In this document: positions 48,278 to 57,796 of the stretch, one piece after another
Layout: each line of letters starts with the position of its first letter
Position numbering within the stretch: position 1 is the stretch's first letter
NCBI GenBank assembly: GCA_039105265.1
Contig: JAPFFF010000030.1
Location: forward strand, 868,001-932,000
Length of the DNA: 64,000 nt
From: Tritrichomonas musculus
Lineage: Eukaryota > Parabasalia > Tritrichomonadida > Tritrichomonadidae
Direction: 5' to 3'
Made by a program: the position numbers and the translations under genes
The notes under the pieces: generated by a model
Told to the model about the DNA's origin: nothing
Seen by the model: the letters and a program-made list of their open reading frames with translations, nothing else
Databases searched by the model: none

Positions 48278-48661
48278 AATGAAAAAAAAAAAAAAAAAGA
48301 ATTTTGGGTTGAACTAGTTGTGCGACAGGATTCGTTCAAAATCTGCAATTTATGTTCAAAAGAAGCTGATATATACTTAATTAACTTCGGTGTTAATCAC
48401 GCGACATCAGCAGAAGCAACACAAATTGATTTTTTTTGGTATTTTAGTAAACAATATTTTTCTAGTTTTTTTTGTCCTTTTCATTTTTTTATTTTCTCAA
48501 AAAGTAGAGGCCATAAACTACATGAAAATGGAATGAATAACCATCAACAAGTGAATAATTGAAAATAATTATTTCTTTTCAGAAATAAAATGGGAATCAT
48601 TCAATTTTTAAAAGTTTATTTGAAAAGTTCTTCTCAATTTTAAGAAGGATTTTTTTTTATC

Positions 48662-50575
48662 ATGCAAAATGAAAAAGAATTCACTCTCATTTTACAATCA
48701 AAAACATTTAAGATTCCTTCGAGCTTTCCTCATTTACGCGATGTTGATGAAAAAATATACAAACAATTGATATCAATTAACCAATATAAAGTTAAATCTT
48801 TAGTTAGTGAAGATGTTTTTCAATCTTTCATTAATCATTGGATCAAAAATGAGCTGCCAAATATTCAAATTGACAATTTTGAGCAATATAATCAATTAAG
48901 CCAAGAATTTGATCGAATGAATAATTTATTACTTCTCTTCAAAAAAATTTCTTGTAAATATGATTTACTTTCTTTAAAAGAAGAGAATCAAAATTTAATT
49001 CATGAGTTTCATTTTTCTAATTATAAAACAAACGATCATCAAATAATTGATATTTTATTCGATAATTACTTGATTGATATTAGATTATCTTTTATGCTTT
49101 TCAAAAGGGAAGATATATGGGATGAATGTGTTAATAGAGGTATATTAAATGTTGACTTATTGACGAGGAAAATAGTAACAATAAACGAAATTACATATGC
49201 CTTAAATGAAAAAAGCAAAACAGCTGCTTTATTTCAAAAAGAATCTGCAAAAGGAGATGTGATAATTCCTCAATCAATCAATTATTATTCGGAAGAATAC
49301 ATAATTACAGACATTTCAGAAATGGCTTTTCAATTTTCAGATAGCATTGAAACAATAACTTTTTCAGAAAACTGTAAAATTCCGTTTATTAGAAAAAGTT
49401 CTTTCTCATATTGCAAATTTAAAACCGTAAGAATTCTTTGCCCAGTTACAATTTGTATTGATGCTTTTTATCATTCTCAAATTAATAATATTGAATTAAG
49501 GAACATCAAATCGATTGAAAAAAATGCATTTTTAACTTCTGATATTGAAACATTCACAATTTCATCGAATTTCAATGGATTCGAAGATGGTTGGTGTAAT
49601 GGTCTTTATACAAAGAAATTCAATATAATACAATCTGATGAAGATTTGATTTCATTTTATGATGACAAATATTTGATTGGAAAGTCAGACCCTAAAAATG
49701 ACATTTTCGATGTTCTTCTTTTTGCCAGAATTGATATTGAAGAAGTAAATATTCCATCATTCATTCAGATAATTGCTCCATATGCATTTGGTGAATGTTA
49801 TAAATTGAATCACATTGTGATTCCATCACAAATTATTCAAATTGGGAGAAATGCTTTTTCATGCCGAAAACTTGAGACAATTGAAATCTCAAATGATTCG
49901 AATTTGAAATCAATTGGATATGAAGCATTCAAATTAGCGTTAATTAAAAGTCTTTTTATACCACCAAAACTTGTTGAACTTGAATATGGATGGTGCTGTG
50001 TGGCTCGCAACTTAACAAAAGTTGTTGTTTCACCAAAAAATAGTAATTTCATTTGTTTGAATTCACAATTTATTCTAGGAAAGTCAAACTCAATTTCTGA
50101 CGAGTATGATGTTCTTCTTTTTGCATGCAGAAATATTCAAAAGGCAATCATTCCTTGTTTCATCAAGACTATCGCTCCTTTTGCATTCAATTACTGCCTT
50201 GATTTGAGAGAAGTTGAATTCCCACATGATTCAAAATTAACACGAATCTGCAAATATGCTTTCTCATACTCGTCAATTAGAAAAATTTCTATTCCTTCAA
50301 ATGTTAAACATATCGATCAAGGCTCTTTTTGTGGTACTAAACTTGAAAACATTGAATTTAAGAATGATTCAAAATTGTATTCATTTACAAAAGAGGTTTT
50401 TCTGTTTTGTCCAATTACAAGCCTTCTAATTCCAAAGAGTGTCAAAATGATAGAGTTTGAATCTTTGCCAATTGATCTTAAAATAATTGAAATTGAAGAA
50501 ATTTCTCAATTAAGGTGGATTATTAATAATGAATTTAATGCACCAAAACCTTTAATAATGATTCCTCATGAGTAA
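48662..50575 (+). CDS. BspA-like leucine-rich-repeat protein (637 aa)
   Basis: The N-terminal ~170 residues are a helical, non-repeat domain (FTLILQSKTFKIPSSFPHL...). The rest is a BspA-type LRR array, e.g. AFGECYKLNHIVIPSQIIQIG, AFNYCLDLREVEFPHDSKL and SFCGTKLENIEFKNDSKL. Two copies of a longer motif (LIGKSDPKNDIFDVLLFA and ILGKSNSISDEYDVLLFA) punctuate the array. No signal peptide or membrane helix is visible, so this is an intracellular-type member. It starts right after a T-rich leader. Confidence 0.85.
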   Translation: MQNEKEFTLILQSKTFKIPSSFPHLRDVDEKIYKQLISINQYKVKSLVSEDVFQSFINHWIKNELPNIQIDNFEQYNQLSQEFDRMNNLLLLFKKISCKYDLLSLKEENQNLIHEFHFSNYKTNDHQIIDILFDNYLIDIRLSFMLFKREDIWDECVNRGILNVDLLTRKIVTINEITYALNEKSKTAALFQKESAKGDVIIPQSINYYSEEYIITDISEMAFQFSDSIETITFSENCKIPFIRKSSFSYCKFKTVRILCPVTICIDAFYHSQINNIELRNIKSIEKNAFLTSDIETFTISSNFNGFEDGWCNGLYTKKFNIIQSDEDLISFYDDKYLIGKSDPKNDIFDVLLFARIDIEEVNIPSFIQIIAPYAFGECYKLNHIVIPSQIIQIGRNAFSCRKLETIEISNDSNLKSIGYEAFKLALIKSLFIPPKLVELEYGWCCVARNLTKVVVSPKNSNFICLNSQFILGKSNSISDEYDVLLFACRNIQKAIIPCFIKTIAPFAFNYCLDLREVEFPHDSKLTRICKYAFSYSSIRKISIPSNVKHIDQGSFCGTKLENIEFKNDSKLYSFTKEVFLFCPITSLLIPKSVKMIEFESLPIDLKIIEIEEISQLRWIINNEFNAPKPLIMIPHE

Positions 50576-50962
50576 ATATATATACATAAGTATTTTTTTT
50601 TATTTGTTGCTGAATATAATAAAAAATTATAAGAAAATTTGTAGAGTCAAACGACCTTTCATTACAGAACAATTTCAGAATGCATAATCGAAATAATTTT
50701 GATCATAAAAGGAACTGTAAACAGAATTATCTAAATGAACTTTAGAAAAAAAAGACATATGTTCAAAATTATTATGATTTAGTGTTGCATGATAATATTT
50801 GATGTATTGTTTTATGTATATATTGCACATATAAAAATTATTGCATAAATATAAAATTGTATATTTACATTTTATTCTGATTTATTAGAAAGTACTCTAT
50901 CTCCATTTTATGATTGAAACAAACTTTGAAAGTATTATTACCAATGAAAGTCATTAATTAGT
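50576..50962. other. AT-rich gap between convergent genes, nothing recognised
   Basis: No gene or repeat recognised between the BspA-like and DUF3447 stops. Confidence 0.4.
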
Positions 50963-52069
50963 TTATGGAAGTCTTAATATGCAAAGTATATCAAACTTGC
51001 GGTAATAAAACATTGCTAACTTATTAATTGAATCGTTTGTATAATACTCTAAAATAAAATAGCCAAAGCCATTATAAACCATATCATCGTAGTATCTATC
51101 TTTTTCAGCAATGTATGTAGAGTATCCACGTATTTTGTTAATATCATTTTCTAAATAATTAGAAAAAATATAATTTGTAATTTCATTATGATTGCATTTA
51201 ATTGCTTCAAACAAGCATTTATCGTATTTTGGCTTTATTTTATTTGATTCCAGAATATGAATTATGTCTGCGTTTCGGCCGTGAATTGCATAAAGGAATA
51301 AATCTTCTGTCAATTTGACATCATTTAATAATAAAAAGCGAAAGATTTGAATTGATCCGAAGAAGGCTGCATATTCTATTAATGTTGGCGTTTTATCAAA
51401 TAAAAACTCGTTTGTTTCAAATATTGATGAATTGATATAACTTGATAATGGGAAATCTGCTCTGGTTACATAAGTAATTAATTCATCAATTTCATCATTT
51501 CTTATAATTTCGCAAATTGGAGAGTCATTTTCACCTATTCTACATTTTTTCTCAAAAAGTTCGAAATCTTGTACGTTATAAAGATTTTGTAATTCAGATT
51601 TCACTTTATCAACTTTTTTTTGGCAAAGAGTTTTCTTAATTACTGGGAATAAAAAGTGACGAAGTTTATGATATCGTGAATAACGGTTTTTGAACATTAA
51701 TGGATACAAAGTATAATCTGATGTAATCATTCCATGTTCAAATAATGTAAATAGCATCCTGGGATTTTTTTCAAATATCTTGAAAATGTCTATATTTGAT
51801 ATGTTTGTCATTATTATTGATTTTAATGAAATAATGATTTTCTCCATTTTATTGATTAAGTGATGTTTACGGTTGTGATTTCTTGATAAACTTGAAATAA
51901 TTTTTAGAAATAAACGTATTGTTTCTGTGTTCCTATTTTCATCTAGCTTTTGAATATGTTTTATTATTTTTACAAAATATTCATCAGATTCATCATCATT
52001 ATCAATGTAATTTAGAATCATATCTGTAATTTCGTTGCTTTGTTCAAGGTAATTATAATAATCTTCCAT
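50963..52069 (-). CDS. DUF3447-type ankyrin-family protein (368 aa)
   Basis: The layout is that of trichomonad DUF3447 proteins: an N-terminal helical domain (~1-170; ETIRLFLKIISSLSRN, DIFKIFEKNPRMLFTLFEHGMI), then a GENDSPICEIIRNDEIDELI segment. Degenerate ankyrin-like repeats follow (TPTLIEYAAFFGSIQIFRFLLLND; LFLYAIHGRNADIIHILESN; CLFEAIKCNHNEITNYIFSN). It closely parallels residues 1-380 of the gene at 57797. It stops before any run of classical ankyrin repeats, so it may be a short family member. Function unknown; ankyrins bind proteins. Confidence 0.8.
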   Translation of the reverse strand: MEDYYNYLEQSNEITDMILNYIDNDDESDEYFVKIIKHIQKLDENRNTETIRLFLKIISSLSRNHNRKHHLINKMEKIIISLKSIIMTNISNIDIFKIFEKNPRMLFTLFEHGMITSDYTLYPLMFKNRYSRYHKLRHFLFPVIKKTLCQKKVDKVKSELQNLYNVQDFELFEKKCRIGENDSPICEIIRNDEIDELITYVTRADFPLSSYINSSIFETNEFLFDKTPTLIEYAAFFGSIQIFRFLLLNDVKLTEDLFLYAIHGRNADIIHILESNKIKPKYDKCLFEAIKCNHNEITNYIFSNYLENDINKIRGYSTYIAEKDRYYDDMVYNGFGYFILEYYTNDSINKLAMFYYRKFDILCILRLP

Positions 52070-54096
52070 TAATAAAATGATTTTTTTTTTTTTTTTTAAT
52101 TTTAGTTCAAAAATATAATTTTAATTCGTCTGAATTTTATTTCAATTTTGAATGGAAAATTTTTTAATGGGCGAAAGCTAATCGACAAATAGAAATTTTT
52201 TCTAATATAATTATATTTTTTGTTTAAGAACTATTTATCTTGTTAAAAGAAAATTTAAAGTAAATTTATTCCAAAAAAGATAAGTCATCTTATTTAAAAA
52301 GTTCAACTTTATAATAAATTTTATATAAAAACACGTTGGAAAGTGACGTATCGTTTTTAAAATAGCTTTAAGAACATCGTTTTGCGTGTATAGTCCTAGC
52401 ACGAGAAAATTTTCATTTTTACATGGGAAAAAAAAAAAAATTCTTTATTTCTATTCAAATTTTCAATAAAAATATAGAAAAATTTTTGAAAAAATTTTTT
52501 CGCGCAGAAAAAAAATCGGGGAAAAATCAAAAACGCCTATTCAATTTTTTTCCAACTACTCAATTTTTCACTTTTTCTAAAGGCGTTTTTGATCAATATT
52601 TTTTAAAAAAATCAAAATTTTATGAAAATTTTTTTTCACGAAAACGGTTTTTAATACTACGAATTATGTAATAATTGAAACGAAAACGGTTTTAGAGAAA
52701 AAAAGGAAAGTTCAGGCACAGATATTTAAATGAATTTTACTTCAAATTTCATTTTATGCTAGGTCGTCTCACTATTTTTGAAAGATTGCTAACTCAACAT
52801 TTAGTAGATTGATTTAATATATTTTGATATCAAATTGTTAATTATACTAAAAAGAATGTAATAATTATACGCAAATACATTTTTTTGCGTCTTCTCAAAA
52901 ATTTGAATCTTATAAGCAATTTCATTAAAAATCTATATTTTCTTCTTATATTAGAAAATTATAAAGCATATTTACTGAAATAATAAGCTGGTGGTGGAAA
53001 ATATCAATTTTATTTAAATAAAAAATAGATTTTTTATATAAAATTCGTATACGTTAAAAGGACATTGTGAAATAAATTATAAACAATAAAACTGGAAGAG
53101 TATCCCACTTATTTAAGCATAACTCATGAATTTAAATATTTAAATTGAAGATATCCTTGAATTTATATCAGAAAACGAATGTTGGACTTAATTATCACAA
53201 ATAAACTTGTAATTGACATTTTATTGAATGATATTGATTTAGTACCACATTCAATTCTTTTTCTATTACTTTAATCAGTAAATCTTTCTTATTGGAAAAA
53301 ATATTCACCAGAATGTATTCATTACTTTGATGGAGGAGATTTATCACTAATCCTATGATTCTAAGGTTGAATTTACGAATCAAACTTTGATTTTATGATT
53401 CTATTATTACGGTTTTTCTCTCAATTTTTCTCTTTTTTTTTTGAAAAACATTTTAATGATTTTTGATCGGCAACCAAATATATTTACAAAAAGTTTCAAA
53501 AGTTTTAATTTTTTAAGAAAAAAAAATTTTTAAGTCCTTGTAAATAAAAAGGCATTATATAATATAAATGCTTATTGTTTTTACTTTGCAAATTACTTCC
53601 ATTCAAATATTCATTAAAAAGTTTGTTGGGTAAGTATTCTCACATCAGTAAAGTCACAATTAATAAGATATGTTTAGCTTCTTCAAATCATTTTTGATAT
53701 TGTTTTGGAAATACCTCATGAAAGATTGAGTTAGGTTTTCATATTGTTTTATAAAAACAGTTTGAAAATTAAAAATTACAAACAAGAGTGTTGATTTTGA
53801 AGTTCGTTTGCGAATCATGTTTGGAAAGTGTGTTTGTGTATATCATTTTATGATTTTTTTGTTGAAAATGCAAAAAAGATATCTTCAAAATGTATATAAT
53901 TATAATTTTAATTAAAAAAAAAAACCCTTAATTAAGGGTTCATTTTATAAATAAGCTTAAATCTAAAACCTTAATAATCAAAAATGGTATTTATAATGAT
54001 AAATATTTTCGAATAATTTTCAACACATAAACATTAATTATATCAGAATTTAGCGTCCCTAAAATTTTATTTATTAACCAAAATAGTTTTGAATTT
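52070..54096. other. AT-rich intergenic DNA; short inverted repeats only
   Basis: No convincing gene. Noted are AAAAACGCCT at ~52528 with AGGCGTTTTT at ~52580, a repeated ACGAAAACGGTTTT at 52639 and 52680, and the perfect palindrome AACCCTTAATTAAGGGTT at 53923-53940. Open frames here have random AT-rich composition. Confidence 0.4.
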
Positions 54097-54513
54097 TTAT
54101 TCATCTGATTTCCCTCTAATTAAGACATGGTTTTGATCAAAAACGTTAATGCGTTCAACATGAGGAGCAATAACGTCCCAGTTGTCATCATACCATTTGT
54201 GCAAAACTCGGTCATCTCTTTTAGCTTGGCGTGAAAGCTGAAGTCCAGTTTTTTCACAAATAAGTTCAGCAATTGCCTTCAACTCAGTATGTGTAATCCC
54301 TGAACTGAATTGCTCACTTATTTTATTGCAGGCCACACTTTCTTTTTGATCAAATCCCAAAATAATATCCATAACATCTTTGGCATCACAACCTTCTCCT
54401 CGTTTCAATCTTGTTTTGGCAGTCTTTTTCTTAAATAAATCAGAGAGCTGTGATTGAAATTGATTCTGGCTTGATTGCTGTTTACTTTTTTTCGATTTTT
54501 TCGTTGGTTTCAT
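54097..54513 (-). CDS. Small basic protein of unknown function (138 aa)
   Basis: The N-terminus is Lys/Ser/Gln-rich (MKPTKKSKKSKQQSSQNQ) and looks disordered or nuclear-localising. The rest is a compact helical domain (ITHTELKAIAELICEKTGLQLSRQAKRDDRVLHKWYDDNWDVI) ending with a strand-rich tail. The helix-turn-helix-like spacing and basic face suggest nucleic-acid binding, but no named family is recognised. Composition is clearly coding compared with the flanks. Confidence 0.65.
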   Translation of the reverse strand: MKPTKKSKKSKQQSSQNQFQSQLSDLFKKKTAKTRLKRGEGCDAKDVMDIILGFDQKESVACNKISEQFSSGITHTELKAIAELICEKTGLQLSRQAKRDDRVLHKWYDDNWDVIAPHVERINVFDQNHVLIRGKSDE

Positions 54514-54844
54514 TATTTGTGATATAAATATTTTGACGAATAAACTTTGACAATAAAAATAATTGAAAAAGCCCAGTTTAAAATCAATACTCTATTATTA
54601 TTTTAATATATAAAAAATAATAATATGTATTTAAACATAATTTTTTATATTTAAATCCAAAATATTCAATTATTGTTGATATATAAATGCTTTTTTTTTT
54701 TTATATTTTTGAATATTTAACTGATTCTTAATACAATTTTTTCTATAAATTCTATCAATATTTTATTTTCAAAAGGTTTAGGTCCGAAATTAAAATAGTT
54801 TTATCTTCTTAAAAAACTAATATTATATAAAATGAATATAATTA

Positions 54845-55140
54845 TATATAATTATAACAATCTATATTATAACAATTTATATTATGTCAATTTATATTAT
54901 GACATTTTATATTATAACAATTTATATTATGACATTATATTATGACAATTTATATTATGACATTTTATATTATGATAATTTATATTAAGACAATCTATAT
55001 AATGACATTTTATATAATATCAATTTATATTATGACAATTTATATCATAAAAATCTTTTTATATAAAAATCATATCATAATAATTTTATCAAATCAAATT
55101 ATATCATAATAATTTATGTTATAACAATTTATATTATATA
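54845..55140. repeat. AT minisatellite, ~16-bp unit
   Basis: About 15-18 imperfect copies of a unit like TTATATTATGACAATT or its variants (AACAATTTATATTATG, CATTTTATATTATGA). Variants drift along the array. No gene is present between the 138-aa gene and the caspase-like gene. Confidence 0.75.
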
Positions 55141-55473
55141 AAGAATATACTATATATTTAATTGATGAATTCAAATCTTATCAACCTAGATAAATTGTTT
55201 GGGAAAGGTACTTTTAACCCCACATGCTCAACATATTTTTAAATTTATATAATCAAAATAATCTATATAACAAATCAATTTGAAACAAAACTAGGGTACT
55301 TCAAAGGTGTTTGATGTTTTTTTGATTGTAGGTTAGAAATCACCTCAAACATATACTACTTATTGAAATAAAGTATTCAAAAGTTTTTTTAGAGTGAGTT
55401 TGCAGTAAATTACAAATATAATTTCTATAACTTTATTAAATATATAAATCATGAATATTATTTACAACAACAA

Positions 55474-56310
55474 TTAGGATTTAATTTGAAAAACTGGGCT
55501 TTTGTTTAATTCATCATTTGTAGTTTCAAATGCAAACTCCTCAACAAAACGATTAAGTGATAAATTCATTTTTTCAACAAGCTTGTTTGGCGTTATTTTT
55601 GGATTTTCATTTGTAATCTTACAGAAATAATACGTGAAAATTCCATGGGTTTGCTTGATTTCTTTTGAACTTTTTTTAACACCATTTCCAGCCTTTTTAA
55701 CATAGAATGAAACAGCATTTGGACAACCATCAATATCAAAAACAGATCCACCACTGAGACAATCTGTTATGAACATGATTTGTTGATGCTCAGTTGAAAA
55801 TTTGGTAATTGCAGCAGCGATTTCATCTCTAAATAGTGTTCCGTCGCTGAATTCAATTCCATCCATGATTTTATCATCACGTCCTGAATAGAAAACAGTT
55901 AGGTTTTCTTTAGCGTTTCTAATCATAAATCCAAGAGCCAATAGAAATTCTTCCATTGGACAATTGTAAAGATAAAAGACTTTGTAACCAATTTTAAAAT
56001 GTTTTAATCCAATTAAATAACCATCATTTAATGGACCAACACCGAGCTTGCTATCTTCTTCGTCATAATCGTTCATTAAAATAAAACAAACTTTATCAAG
56101 TCCTTGAAGAGGAATACTCTGTAAGTACTTATTATTTAGACACATTCCGATTCTATGGAACGATTCAAGAAGTTTTTTGTGAGTAGATAATTTTCTGATT
56201 TCTTGGAACTTTTTGCTTGTAAATTCATTATTTTTAATATCAAGTTTGGCTGTACCTTTCTCATAATGAGAAACTTTTTGCTTCTTTTCTGGTTCATCAA
56301 TATATTGCAT
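55474..56310 (-). CDS. Caspase-fold (metacaspase-like) protein with altered His site (278 aa)
   Basis: The core resembles a peptidase C14/caspase-type domain. It has a first strand with acidic turn (KVCFILMNDYDE...GVGPLNDG, residues ~73-97), a strand LTVFYSGRDD (137-146) where metacaspases have YSGHG, and IMFITDCLSGGSVFD (178-192) containing the candidate nucleophile Cys184 in the usual DC.SGG setting. Thus Arg144 stands where the catalytic His is expected while Cys is kept. The ~70-residue N-terminal extension is basic and lacks a signal peptide. It may be a regulatory pseudo-protease or use another base. The family assignment is good; inactivity is inferred. Confidence 0.78.
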   Translation of the reverse strand: MQYIDEPEKKQKVSHYEKGTAKLDIKNNEFTSKKFQEIRKLSTHKKLLESFHRIGMCLNNKYLQSIPLQGLDKVCFILMNDYDEEDSKLGVGPLNDGYLIGLKHFKIGYKVFYLYNCPMEEFLLALGFMIRNAKENLTVFYSGRDDKIMDGIEFSDGTLFRDEIAAAITKFSTEHQQIMFITDCLSGGSVFDIDGCPNAVSFYVKKAGNGVKKSSKEIKQTHGIFTYYFCKITNENPKITPNKLVEKMNLSLNRFVEEFAFETTNDELNKSPVFQIKS

Positions 56311-56795
56311 TTGTTTTTGTTTTAAAAATAGAATGAAATGCTGAATTCAAATAAAAAATTCAATTTTTTTCTATATGTTGAAAGATAATAAAATTATTCC
56401 CTATTCAATTATTTTTTATATTAACCTTTTGAATTGTAATTATATTTTTTATTCAATTATTTGTGAATTTATACATTAATAATTGAAAATCAAATTTTGT
56501 AGAAAAATCATTTATCTATCTCCTTAAAAAATAAAATTTGTGCTAGTATTGCTTCTAAAAATTAAAACAATAACTTTTCTCTAAAAATAATTATGAAATA
56601 GCTTTTAATCACCAGTCATAACATGCTTTTTTAAATGAAAGGATGATTTATAAAGAGGAAAATGTCAAACTCTTTAATAATTAAATATTGATGAATTTTT
56701 AATATGGCATAATGAATAAAAGAAAGCTTTTCTTTTATTTTTTTAAATTATAGTTTTTATCATATCATCATTTATTATCAGTATATGATTCAAAG
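56311..56795. other. Divergent intergenic region
   Basis: AT-rich, shared by the caspase-like gene (minus) and the short RCC1 gene (plus). Near the plus start, CATCATTTATTATCAGT (~56765) resembles the initiator-type motif (TCAYTWYTCATTA-like) known from trichomonads. The match is loose. Confidence 0.35.
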
Positions 56796-57617
56796 ATGGT
56801 CATTATTTCCAGAGATCATAAAGCAATTGCATATAATGAAAACAAAAAATATTTTGAAGAAAAAACAATTGAGAATCATGACAAAGTTTATTTTCCAATT
56901 TCAGGATTTATTAATAACATTAATGATCTTTACATAGTGTCTGAATATGAAAATGGAATTAAATCAAAGTTAGTCAAAAATGATAACTTTTTGAATATTG
57001 GCACATTCAATCCTGCATCTATTTTTTGTGGCTCAGTTAATTGTGCTGCAATTGATTTAAAGGGAGCCATTTTATGCGAATCAAGTTCATTTAATGATGA
57101 ATCATTCATTTTAATTGAACCAAAATATCTGCCAAACAATGAAAAAGCAGTTGATATTGCATGTCTTTCAAGTTTTTTGTATGTATTAAGTTCAAGTGGA
57201 AAACTGCACAAGTCTAAAAATGCAAACTCATTTACACAAGTTGAACAATTTAAGAAAATTAACATCGTTCAAATATCAGGAATCTTAAATCATATTCTTT
57301 TACTAACAGAAGATGGAAAGGTTTATTCAAAAGGAACAAATTCTTATGGTGAACTTGGAATGGGAGATAAAAAAGACAGCTTGAAAGAATTCATTGAAAT
57401 CACATCATTGAATAAATACAAAATTACAGCTGTTTCAGCTGGGCCGAAGCATTCTTTATTTTTAACATCAGAAGGTAAAGAATTAGCTTGTGGCGACAAT
57501 AAATCGAAGCAATGCTTTTATGATAATTCTATCAATTCAATTCTTTTACCAGTTGAAACGTCAATTCGAAGCAGAGGAGAATTTTGCATTTCATCCCACA
57601 ATTCAGCTTTTTATTAA
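56796..57617 (+). CDS. Short RCC1-like repeat protein (273 aa)
   Basis: RCC1-type repeats are visible: FLYVLSSSGKLHKSKNANS, HILLLTEDGKVYSKGTNSYGELGMGD and HSLFLTSEGKELACGDNKSKQC. The N-terminal part is a more diverged repeat region. It has about half a propeller's worth of clear repeats and no coiled coil, unlike the 576-aa RCC1 protein at 39946-41676. The function is unknown; Ran exchange activity is not supported. Confidence 0.8.
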   Translation: MVIISRDHKAIAYNENKKYFEEKTIENHDKVYFPISGFINNINDLYIVSEYENGIKSKLVKNDNFLNIGTFNPASIFCGSVNCAAIDLKGAILCESSSFNDESFILIEPKYLPNNEKAVDIACLSSFLYVLSSSGKLHKSKNANSFTQVEQFKKINIVQISGILNHILLLTEDGKVYSKGTNSYGELGMGDKKDSLKEFIEITSLNKYKITAVSAGPKHSLFLTSEGKELACGDNKSKQCFYDNSINSILLPVETSIRSRGEFCISSHNSAFY

Positions 57618-57796
57618 ACATAATATTTAAAGATATTTTAGAATATTTATTACAAATTAATAAATATATTTATAAAAAAATAAATTAATTTTAGATTTTC
57701 ATCAAGATAAATTTATTATATAAAGATTTAGAAATTTAAATGAGTTCTCTCAAATTTTGTTATTAAATTATTTATAGTTTTTTATTAGAAAAAATC

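Noticed and set aside
52423-52671. Plus-strand 82-residue Lys/Phe-rich frame
   Set aside because: Built from A and T runs, no conserved pattern, contains an inverted repeat.
55100-55200. CRISPR-like array next to the minisatellite
   Set aside because: Units are directly adjacent and AT-only with no unique spacers, and the genome is eukaryotic.
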